DNA of 26,407 bases, from positions 63,066 through 89,472 of the forward strand of contig DBXV01000009.1 in assembly GCA_002309695.1 (NCBI GenBank), written 5' to 3'. Below are positions 14,742-21,448 of the stretch, piece by piece. A model generated the notes under the pieces. It searched no databases. It saw only the letters and a list, made by a program, of their open reading frames with translations, and was not told the DNA's origin. How positions within the stretch are numbered: position 1 is the first letter of the stretch; each line of letters begins with the position of its first letter. Both the position numbers and the translations under genes were made by a program. Origin of the DNA: Myxococcales bacterium UBA1203 (GTDB lineage: Bacteria > Myxococcota > Myxococcia > Myxococcales > UBA5297).

Positions 14742-16997
14742 GTGATGATGAGATGCTTCGCTGACCGTTTGCCCGCCCTTGTGCGGGCTTTGTTCTGTGC
14801 CGCAGTCCTGACTGTCTTCGCCGTATCCCCCGCACGCGCCCTCGCCGATGAACCGGCTTCGGAGGGCGCGTCCGCGGTTCAGGCCGCGCCACAGGCATCC
14901 GCTGCCCCGACTGCCCCCGCCCCTGCCTCTGTGACTCCGGCGCAGACGGCGCCCGCCGAACCAAAGGAAGCGGCTGCTCCTGCCGTCCAGAGCTCGGCCA
15001 AAGCTGCTTCCCCAAAAGCCGCCGCGGCGCCCGCCGGCAAAGCGGGAAAAAATTCTGAGACGAAGAAAAAGCCCAAGGCGCAGACGGCGCCGGAGCCGGC
15101 CCGCGCGGACGATGACCCGGACAAAATCCTCCTGCCGCCCGCCGATGGCTCTGAGGCTTTGAAACGGGCCTTTGCCGAGCGCGCTCAGGCGCTCGAAGCC
15201 GGCGACGATGACGCGGCACTGGAGCGCGAAAAGGAAATTCTGGTCCTGCGCGACACGCTCGCCTTCGACAATCTGTTCGTCTTTTCCAAGGCCGTTCAGG
15301 CCGAAGCCAGGTCCCTGCTGCCGAATCAGCCCGACAAGGCACGCGCGAGGGCGATGTTCGCCGCGGAGCTGGCGCCTTCTCTGGCCGCGCCCCGCTGGCT
15401 GGCTGTGGAAGCCGAGTTCCAGTCTCTGCGGCAGTCAAAGTCGCTTCCCGGGAAAACTTTCTTCGGTGCGCTGGCCGACGCGCTGAAGCGCTCCTTCTCG
15501 GACCCGCTGGACAGCGGTCTGAGGCAGCTCGACTGGATGACGGCCATCCCCGCCTCGATTCTGTTCGCCCTGATCGCCTTCGTGCTGGTCTCCTTCTGCC
15601 GGCATTCGCGAAGGCTCCTCCACGACCTCTCCCACCTGACCAAAGGCGGGACGCACGCTGTTCCCAGATTTCTGGCGCTTTTCTCGGTCGTGGCCCTGAG
15701 CAGCTTTCTGGGATTCGGCGCCTTTGCCCCTCTGGCGCTCCTGGGATTCCTGCTCATTCCCTATATGGCCGCGAGTGAGCGGGCCGTTCTGGCCGTCTGC
15801 ACGCTGCTTCTGGGCGCTTTCCCGCTGCTGAACTCCGCCCTCGCCTCGCGCAACGCCTTCATCACGCCGGACGCTCAGCTGCTTTACGTCATCGACCGCG
15901 GCGGTCTGTCCGACCCCTGGCTTCACGCGCAGGAAGAGCGTCTCCAGGAAAAAGCGGCCGCGTCCTACGCCGTCAGCTATGTCCTGGGGCGCAAGGCGCT
16001 GCGGATGGGCAGCTACGAGGAAGCGGTTCCTCTGCTGAAACAGGCGGCGCGCCTCGGGCAGAACCATCCGGAGCCGTGGATTGCTCTGGGGAACATTGCC
16101 CTCGTCACGGGGGACCTTCAGGCGGCCCTCGAAAATTACACGCGCGCCCGGCAGCACGCTCCGGACAGTCCGGAAGCAGCCTTCAATCTCTCGGGCTACT
16201 ACCTGCGGCGGGCGAAGGCCGAGACAGGCGAGGCGGAAAACAAGCAGATGCTTGGGCTCTCCAAATCCATGCTGGACGAGGCGGGCTCACTGAATCCCGA
16301 ACTCAAAAAGCTGCCGCTCGACCTGAGGGCCAACCATTTCGTGCTCACGCCGCACCTGCCCATCGAGGCGCTGACGCTCAATTCGCGGCAGGAATCGCTG
16401 GCGCATCACCTCAGCGACCGCCTCACACGATTCGTCTTCGGAGGCCGACCAGCCGACTGGTGCGCCAAAGCGGTGCTGACGCTGCTGGCCATCTGGTTCC
16501 TCTATGCCGTCGCCCGCAGACTCGTTCCCGTCGCCTCCATCTGCTTCCGCTGCGGCGCGCCCACCTGCGAGCGATGCAGCGAACTCCGCTGTCCCAGCCC
16601 CGGGCTGTGCCCCGAATGCTTCAAGGCCTACGGAAGCACCGGCCGCATCGACGCCATCGCCAGCACCAGGCGGGACATGCAGATTCAGAGAGCCCAGCGC
16701 TTCCGCCGCTTCGGCATCCTCTTCTCCTCCGTCTTTATCCCCTGCACCGGCGACCTGTGGCTCGGGCGCGCCGTCCGCGGGGCCATCGGCCTGACGCTGT
16801 GCATCCTCATGGCGTCCTTGTTTCTCATTCCCGACGGCCTCGTCCCCTCGCCCTTCGACCCCGTGCCCGCGCACTTCAAACAATTCCCCGCGCTGGCCGT
16901 CGCCGTCGTTCTCTGGCTGACCTCGCTGATTCGGACGGTGCGGACACTTCGCGAAGAGCGCCGGGCAGCAGCTTCCGCAGGGAGGTTCCTGAGATGA
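14742..16997 (+). CDS. Multi-pass membrane protein with TPR and zinc-ribbon segments
   Basis: About 751 residues. The start is GTG 14742 or the next ATGs (14745, 14748); none has a strong ribosome site. The order is: an N-terminal signal or anchor helix (about 10-30); a long Ala/Pro/Lys-rich low-complexity linker (35-125); a helical region with an acidic start; membrane segments at about 266-283 and 305-370; TPR-like repeats at about 410-490 (GRKALRMGSYEEAVPLLKQA, ALGNIALVTGDLQAALENYT); a helix near 575-595; then a cysteine cluster (C601, C604, C609, C612, C617, C623, C626) able to bind two zinc ions; and two or three closing helices. The function is unknown. It ends in an ATGA overlap with the DUF4388 gene. 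Confidence 0.75.
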   Translation: MMMRCFADRLPALVRALFCAAVLTVFAVSPARALADEPASEGASAVQAAPQASAAPTAPAPASVTPAQTAPAEPKEAAAPAVQSSAKAASPKAAAAPAGKAGKNSETKKKPKAQTAPEPARADDDPDKILLPPADGSEALKRAFAERAQALEAGDDDAALEREKEILVLRDTLAFDNLFVFSKAVQAEARSLLPNQPDKARARAMFAAELAPSLAAPRWLAVEAEFQSLRQSKSLPGKTFFGALADALKRSFSDPLDSGLRQLDWMTAIPASILFALIAFVLVSFCRHSRRLLHDLSHLTKGGTHAVPRFLALFSVVALSSFLGFGAFAPLALLGFLLIPYMAASERAVLAVCTLLLGAFPLLNSALASRNAFITPDAQLLYVIDRGGLSDPWLHAQEERLQEKAAASYAVSYVLGRKALRMGSYEEAVPLLKQAARLGQNHPEPWIALGNIALVTGDLQAALENYTRARQHAPDSPEAAFNLSGYYLRRAKAETGEAENKQMLGLSKSMLDEAGSLNPELKKLPLDLRANHFVLTPHLPIEALTLNSRQESLAHHLSDRLTRFVFGGRPADWCAKAVLTLLAIWFLYAVARRLVPVASICFRCGAPTCERCSELRCPSPGLCPECFKAYGSTGRIDAIASTRRDMQIQRAQRFRRFGILFSSVFIPCTGDLWLGRAVRGAIGLTLCILMASLFLIPDGLVPSPFDPVPAHFKQFPALAVAVVLWLTSLIRTVRTLREERRAAASAGRFLR

Positions 16998-18148
16998 ACG
17001 CCGCCGAATCCACGCCTCAGGCCGAGGCTCTCCAGGGAACGTTCCGCAATTTTCCCCTCAGCGACCTTCTGGGACTGGTGTCGCAGCAGAAGCGGACGGG
17101 CGTCCTGCACCTCTCGGCCAACGACGAGCAGGCCATCGACGTGACCTTCCGCAAGGGGCTCATCATCAAGGCCAAAAAGGCTCGCCCCAAGGCACGTGAG
17201 CTCTTCGGCAACCTTCTGGTCGAAGCGAACCTCATCACCGACGCCCAGCGGAGCCGCGCCGTGGATGAGCAACGCCGGACGCTGAAACAGCTGGGTGAAA
17301 TTCTCGTGGATCAGGGCGCGCTCAGCCGCGAGGAGCTGCGGACCTTCATCAATCTCCAGTCGCAGGAGACGCTCTATCAGCCCTTCGAGTGGAGCGACGG
17401 CGCCTGGAAATTCACTGAGGTGGAGCAGGGCGACGACTTCGAGAGCATGCCGCCCCTCGACTGCGAAACGGTGGTCAAGGAGGGACTGCGGCGTCAGGCG
17501 GCCTGGCCTGCCCTGCGGCGGCGCTTTCCTTCACACACGGTGGCCTTCAAGCGCGTCAAGCCGCTGCCGGTTCCCGGGAGTCCGTCGCTGGTCAAGGCGC
17601 AGAAGAAGGGGCTGGTTCTGGGCGCAAAGGAGCGCCGCGTCTATGCCCTGGCCGAGCCGGGCGTTCCCCTGTCTTCCATCATTGCCCTCTCGCGCATCGG
17701 CGAATTTGAGACCCTCTCCTCTGCCAGCCACCTCTATGACGGCGGCTTCCTCAAAGTTATCGTCACGGCCGGCGACGAGGTCGGCGACGGCAGGAGCCTG
17801 TGGAGCAGGCTGCAGGGACAGGCCAAAAACGCCGCGCTGGTGATTCTGGCGATGGCCATGGCCGCGGCCTCCGTTTTCCTCTTCCAGTGGCGGGCGGCCG
17901 AAGCCGACACCGGGCTCGCGGAGCGCAGCACGGCACAGCGGGAGATTCTGGAACAGGCCCAGCACAAGCGCCTGTCCATCGCCATCGAGGCCTACCGTCA
18001 GGGGCACGGCACGCTTCCCGAGTCGCTTGAGACGCTGGTGGATGCGGGCCTGCTGACCCCCCGGGACATGAGCTACCCCTTCCGCTCGCACTACGTTTAC
18101 CGGCCGCAGAAAGACGGGACCTACCTTCTCCTGCCGCCCGTCCGCTGA
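16994..18148 (+). CDS. DUF4388 (PATAN-like) protein with membrane anchor and pseudopilin-like tail
   Basis: 384 residues, with GGAGG eight nt before the ATG at 16994. Its first four bases overlap the upstream stop (ATGA), so coupled expression with the TPR/zinc-ribbon protein is likely. Residues ~12-70 are a DUF4388 domain (LQGTFRNFPLSDLLGLVSQQ, RTGVLHLSANDEQ), a signalling module frequent in Myxococcota. Next comes a segment like the N-terminal domain of type II secretion/pilus ATPases (LFGNLLVEANLITDAQ, LGEILVDQGALSREELRTFI). A single helix lies at about 277-297 (LVILAMAMAAASVFLF). The last ~60 residues (SIAIEAYRQGHGTLPESLETLVDAGLL) resemble the periplasmic part of GspG-like pseudopilins. 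The combination suggests a signalling or assembly factor; this is inferred. Confidence 0.8.
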   Translation: MNAAESTPQAEALQGTFRNFPLSDLLGLVSQQKRTGVLHLSANDEQAIDVTFRKGLIIKAKKARPKARELFGNLLVEANLITDAQRSRAVDEQRRTLKQLGEILVDQGALSREELRTFINLQSQETLYQPFEWSDGAWKFTEVEQGDDFESMPPLDCETVVKEGLRRQAAWPALRRRFPSHTVAFKRVKPLPVPGSPSLVKAQKKGLVLGAKERRVYALAEPGVPLSSIIALSRIGEFETLSSASHLYDGGFLKVIVTAGDEVGDGRSLWSRLQGQAKNAALVILAMAMAAASVFLFQWRAAEADTGLAERSTAQREILEQAQHKRLSIAIEAYRQGHGTLPESLETLVDAGLLTPRDMSYPFRSHYVYRPQKDGTYLLLPPVR

Positions 18149-18171
18149 CGCCCGCCCCCCAACTTTCCTGC

Positions 18172-18199
18172 TTGACATCTTTTGCGCCGCGGCTAAGGC
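18172..18199 (+). promoter_or_regulatory. Sigma70-type promoter of the trpB2 leader
   Basis: TTGACA (18172-18177) is followed after 16 nt by TAAGGC (18194-18199), then a GC-rich stretch. Its layout closely mirrors the rpsT promoter at 2509. A start near 18206 gives a leader of roughly 500 nt before trpB2, which begins with a small CCGGC/GCCGG hairpin (18218-18232) just before the leader peptide. Confidence 0.55.
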
Positions 18200-18250
18200 G
18201 CCCGCCCGCTTTTGACCGGCATTCCGCCGGCCAGCACCCGAAAGTCACCT

Positions 18251-18349
18251 ATGGACCAGAATGCTTCCGACAACGTCAAGAGCTGCACCGCCGTTTCCCT
18301 CCTGAACGAGAGTGAGCGGAGCTGGCTTTGGCGCAGCCGGAACTTCTGA
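18251..18349 (+). CDS. Candidate Trp-rich leader peptide (attenuation) upstream of trpB2
   Basis: A 32-codon frame, ATG 18251 to TGA 18349, begins MDQNASDNVKS and ends in SWLWRSRNF. Two tryptophan codons (18323-18325 and 18329-18331) separated by one leucine codon lie seven codons before the stop. It is encoded 50 nt after a good promoter and 354 nt before the tryptophan synthase gene. In trp attenuation, ribosome stalling on such codons chooses between RNA structures. Here the Trp codons fall in a small hairpin and overlapping alternative pairings follow. Weak points: no clear Shine-Dalgarno before the ATG, and no hairpin with a T-run downstream, so the mechanism would have to be non-classical (for example Rho-dependent). 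A chance short frame remains possible. Confidence 0.4.
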   Translation: MDQNASDNVKSCTAVSLLNESERSWLWRSRNF

Positions 18350-18386
18350 GACTTTCTGCCGCCAAAGAAGTGCGGTTTCAGGAAAG
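18322..18386 (+). promoter_or_regulatory. Mutually exclusive hairpins at the end of the leader peptide
   Basis: CTGGCT (18322-18327) can pair with AGCCGG (18335-18340, one G-U), enclosing the second Trp codon. ACTTCT (18342-18347) can pair with AGAAGT (18366-18371). CTTTC, TG and CCGC (18352-18362) can pair with GCGG, CA and GAAAG (18372-18386) with small bulges. The second and third structures interleave, so they cannot both form fully. This is what a stalling-sensitive switch needs, but no energy calculation was done. Confidence 0.35.
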
Positions 18387-18702
18387 AGGCGTGCCGAATG
18401 CCCGCTGCTTCCGAAGCTTCCGCGCCGCGGCATGTTCGAGCTGAGGGCCCAGGGCCCGCCGGACGGATGAACCGCTGAACGATTTCTGAAGAAACCCTCC
18501 CGGAAATTCACCGATTCATCCCCCCACCTCACGCCTGTCCGGGATTGGAAATGTCCCGGCCGGAACCGGCGAACCGCCCTGCCTTCGACAGCGCGCACTT
18601 TGTCCCCCGAAAAGTCTCCCCATCGGAGTCCCACCCACTTCTCGGAGGCCTCAGGACCGCGTCAGTCACCTCAGGGCACGGATTCGCCCAAGGACTTCAA
18701 AC
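18387..18702 (+). other. Remaining untranslated leader of trpB2
   Basis: About 316 nt without a convincing gene. It contains GC-rich inverted repeats, for example GGGCCC repeated twice near 18448-18460 and GCCGGAACCGGC near 18560. It has no T-run, so no intrinsic terminator is visible. C-rich, G-poor stretches near 18517-18533 and 18601-18640 could serve Rho. The trpB2 ribosome site lies at its end. Confidence 0.5.
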
Positions 18703-20097
18703 ATGACCCAGAACGCCAAGAATCACGTCCCCCATCACGTTTACCTCGAGGAATCCGAGCTTCCGAAGGATTGGTACAACATCGCGGCAGACCTCCCCAC
18801 GCCCATGCCGCCGGCGCTGCACCCCGGAACCCTCCAGCCCATCACCGTCGATGATCTGGCGAACATCTTCGCCCGGCCCATCGCCGAGATGGAGCTCTCC
18901 AAGGAGCGCTTCATCGAGATTCCCGAGCGCGTGCGCGAGCTCTACCGCTCGTTCCGCCCCTCGCCCCTCTGCCGCGCCTACAATCTGGAGAAGGCGCTCA
19001 AGACCCCCGCGCGCATCTATTACAAGTTCGAGGGCAACAACCCCTCGGGCAGCCACAAGCTGAATTCCGCCATCGCCCAAGTGGAGCTGAACCGCGCCGC
19101 CGGCGTGAAGCGCCTGACCACCGAGACGGGCGGCGGCCAGTGGGGCAGCGCCCTGGCGATTGCCTGCAAGATGGCCGGCATGGACTGCACCGTTTACATG
19201 GTGAAGGTCAGCTACGAGCAGAAGCCCTTCCGCCGCATTCTCATGGAGACCTACGGCTCCAACGTCATCGCGAGCCCCAGCACGACGACGGAATCTGGCC
19301 GCCGCGCCCTCGCGCAGAACCCCGACTGCCTGGGCAGCCTCGGATGCGCCATCAGCGAGGCCATGGACGACGCCCTCGCCCATAAGGACACCACACGCTA
19401 CGCACTGGGAAGCGTTCTGAACCACGTGCTGCTGCACCAGACCATCATCGGCCAGGAAGCCAAGAAGCAGATGGAGAAGATCGACGAGTATCCCGACATC
19501 GTCATCGGCTGCTGCGGCGGCGGGTCGAACTTCTCCGGCATCGCGAATCCGTTCCTCATGGACAAGCTGCGCGACGGCAAAAAGCTCCGCGCCATCACCG
19601 TGGAGCCTGCGGCCTGCCCGTCCATCACGCGGGGCAAATACGCCTACGACTTCGCCGACCTGAGCCATTACACGCCGCTTCTGCCCATGTACACGCTGGG
19701 CAACGGCTTTGAGCCCCCCGGCATCCACGCCGGCGGCCTGCGCTTCCACGGCGTCGCGCCGCTGCTCACGCACCTGTGCAGGCACGGCATCGTCGAGTGC
19801 GCTACGGCGGCACAGAGGGACGTCTTCGACGCGGCGATTCTCTTTGCCCAGAATGAAATCATCCTGCCCGCCGCCGAGTCGGCCCACGCGATTCTCGAAG
19901 CCATCCGCCAGGCGAAGATCTGCCGCGAGACGGGCGAGGAAAAGGTCATTCTCTTCTCGTTGAGCGGTACGGGCTACTTCGACATGACGGCCTATCAGTC
20001 CTACCTCGCCGGAAATCTGCAGAACTACAGCATCACCGACGACGTTCTGGCCAAGGGCTTTGCGTCCATCCCGACCAATGCCCCGGCGATCGACTGA
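18703..20097 (+). CDS. trpB: Tryptophan synthase beta chain-like protein (TrpB2 type)
   Basis: 464 residues, the length of the long TrpB2 form (TIGR01415) rather than the ~400 of TrpB1. TrpB condenses indole with L-serine to give tryptophan using pyridoxal phosphate. The PLP lysine is K119 in GSHKLNS and the phosphate-binding loop is GGGSN (272-276). ETGGGQWG (141-148), conserved in the family, is present. The N-terminal extension (ESELPKDWYNI, LPTPMPPALHPGT) is typical of TrpB2. TrpB2 enzymes often act without a tight TrpA partner, and no trpA is nearby. The ATG at 18703 has AAGG nine nt upstream. Candidate regulation by the upstream Trp-codon leader fits the product. A strong terminator follows 33 bp after the stop. 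Confidence 0.96.
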   Translation: MTQNAKNHVPHHVYLEESELPKDWYNIAADLPTPMPPALHPGTLQPITVDDLANIFARPIAEMELSKERFIEIPERVRELYRSFRPSPLCRAYNLEKALKTPARIYYKFEGNNPSGSHKLNSAIAQVELNRAAGVKRLTTETGGGQWGSALAIACKMAGMDCTVYMVKVSYEQKPFRRILMETYGSNVIASPSTTTESGRRALAQNPDCLGSLGCAISEAMDDALAHKDTTRYALGSVLNHVLLHQTIIGQEAKKQMEKIDEYPDIVIGCCGGGSNFSGIANPFLMDKLRDGKKLRAITVEPAACPSITRGKYAYDFADLSHYTPLLPMYTLGNGFEPPGIHAGGLRFHGVAPLLTHLCRHGIVECATAAQRDVFDAAILFAQNEIILPAAESAHAILEAIRQAKICRETGEEKVILFSLSGTGYFDMTAYQSYLAGNLQNYSITDDVLAKGFASIPTNAPAID

Positions 20098-20130
20098 GCA
20101 ACCAGCCCAATTCAGCATTCAGAAATAAAA

Positions 20131-20168
20131 AAGCGTTGTCTCCGACGATGGAGACAGCGCTTTTTTTT
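20131..20168 (+). terminator. trpB2 terminator
   Basis: A 13-bp stem (20131-20143 with 20150-20162, one G-U pair) around a GACGAT loop is followed by a run of eight T. It is also the left edge of the AT-richer accessory region. Confidence 0.92.
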
Positions 20169-20205
20169 ATTTTCGTCGCAATCCAACTTCCTGAAAAAGA
20201 GAAAT

Positions 20206-20231
20206 GTTCGTTTTTAATCAAAAAAACGAAC
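20206..20231 (+). repeat. Inverted repeat upstream of the Rpn-family gene
   Basis: GTTCGTTTTT (20206-20215) pairs perfectly with AAAAACGAAC (20222-20231) across a 6-nt loop. It lies about 95 bp upstream of the nuclease gene. It could be an operator, a leader hairpin or a remnant; nothing decides between these. Confidence 0.5.
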
Positions 20232-20324
20232 TTTATCCCCCAAATGAACCTGCGACAGGCCATCTCAAGCATGCCTCAGCAAAGGGGAAATCTGACGCAC
20301 TCCCCAGCGCGAAAGGAATGTCTG

Positions 20325-21329
20325 ATGGCTTCTCAGGTCAAAAAATACATTCTGCTCAGCGACGCCGCCTGCAAACACATCATCGGCGACAAGCTCATGC
20401 TCGGCGGTATTTTGAAGGAATGTGTCCCGGAATTTGAGAATTGTTCGGTAACTGACATTGAAAACAAATATATTGAAGGCGAGCCGGAAATCAGCGTCGT
20501 CGGCGTGCATCCCGACACGACGAATGTAAATCAGGCTCTCATCAATACCGGACAAATTCATGGAATAAATACCGAGAGCGTGACCGAGACGGAGGGCAGG
20601 ATTACTTATGACGTCCGTTTTTATGCCATGACGCCGGACAATGACCCAGTAAAAATCATTGTCAATGTGGAAGCGCAGAATGAATTCTATCCCGGCTACC
20701 CGCTCCTCAAGCGCGCCATTTATTATGCCGCGCGTCAGATTTCGTCGCAGTATGGCTCCGAATTTGACCACGCGCATTACGAAAACATCAAAAAGGTGTA
20801 TTCAATATGGATTTGTTTTGATCCGCCCGCTTATAAGCAGAATACAATCACGGCTTATCAAATTACTGAAAAATCACTTCTGGGCTGTGCCCATGACAAG
20901 CGTGAAAATTACGACCTGATGACGGTCGTGATGATTTTACTTGGAAAATCTAAAAAACTGCGCTATAAAGGAATCATCAAGGTGCTGAGTGTTTTCTTCG
21001 ATCAAAATTCGACCATTGAAGACAAGGCAGAGGCGCTGAAATCTGGATTGGGCGTGGATATGCCCGCCCGTTTTCGCGAAAAGGAGGTTCATATGGGCGG
21101 TTATGGTGAATACCTTTTGAATCAGGGCAGACAAGAGGGGCAAACGCTCGGAAAGAGAGAGGGCCGACGCGAAGGCCGGAAGGAGGGAAAGGCCGAGGAT
21201 TTGTTCAATCTGATGAAAAAGATGGAGATGACCATTGAGCAGGCGATGGATGTTCTGAGCATCCCCAAATATCAGTGGAAGGAATATCGTGCGATGGTGA
21301 AGGCGCTGGAAGAAAAGGCCGCGCGCTGA
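20325..21329 (+). CDS. Rpn-family recombination-promoting nuclease / PD-(D/E)XK putative transposase
   Basis: 334 residues from the ATG at 20325, which has AAAGGA seven nt upstream; the frame continues upstream to 20136 but overlaps the trpB2 terminator. The central part has the PD-(D/E)XK layout of PF12784-like proteins: ITYDVRFYAM followed by VKIIVNVEAQNEFYPGYPLLKRAIYYAARQI, in which the Asp and the E-x-Q supply the metal site. The C-terminus has the usual charged helix rich in Gly, Arg and Glu (QGRQEGQTLGKREGRREGRK) and a short helical end. Relatives promote RecA-independent recombination or are annotated as transposases. Codon use is more AT-rich than in trpB2, consistent with acquisition. 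It converges on the first FISUMP gene across a bipartite terminator. Confidence 0.88.
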   Translation: MASQVKKYILLSDAACKHIIGDKLMLGGILKECVPEFENCSVTDIENKYIEGEPEISVVGVHPDTTNVNQALINTGQIHGINTESVTETEGRITYDVRFYAMTPDNDPVKIIVNVEAQNEFYPGYPLLKRAIYYAARQISSQYGSEFDHAHYENIKKVYSIWICFDPPAYKQNTITAYQITEKSLLGCAHDKRENYDLMTVVMILLGKSKKLRYKGIIKVLSVFFDQNSTIEDKAEALKSGLGVDMPARFREKEVHMGGYGEYLLNQGRQEGQTLGKREGRREGRKEGKAEDLFNLMKKMEMTIEQAMDVLSIPKYQWKEYRAMVKALEEKAAR

Positions 21330-21369
21330 AATGCAAACGAAGATTTTTTCTGACTTTACCCTCCACATA

Positions 21370-21395
21370 CAAACCAGCCCTCCCCCAATACATTG
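21370..21395. repeat. 26-bp direct repeat, copy 1 (terminator module)
   Basis: The 26 bases 21370-21395 are identical to 24340-24365. Both copies form the left arm of a terminator hairpin between a nuclease-type gene on the plus strand and a FISUMP gene on the minus strand. Confidence 0.9.
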
Positions 21396-21413
21396 ACGTA
21401 TTGAAGGAGGGCT
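21376..21413. terminator. Bidirectional terminator between convergent genes
   Basis: AGCCCTCC (21376-21383) pairs with GGAGGGCT (21406-21413), and inside it CAATAC (21386-21391) pairs with GTATTG (21398-21403). T-rich sequence follows on the plus strand (GTTCTATT). It lies between the ends of the Rpn-family gene and the first FISUMP gene. Confidence 0.75.
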
Positions 21414-21448
21414 GTTCTATTCTCTGCTTCTGAATTATTGCTTATTTA

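Noticed and set aside
16076..16993. Long frame open upstream of the DUF4388 gene
   Set aside because: It lies inside the TPR/zinc-ribbon gene, is Arg/His/Pro-rich frame-shadow sequence, and the ATG at 16994 has a strong ribosome site.
18697..20118. 473-codon frame antisense to trpB2
   Set aside because: It mirrors trpB2 codon usage; the protein is Gly/Ala/Val-rich without recognisable domains.
20136..20324. Upstream extension of the Rpn-family gene
   Set aside because: It would start inside the trpB2 terminator; the family begins near MASQVKKYILLSD and a good ribosome site precedes ATG 20325.
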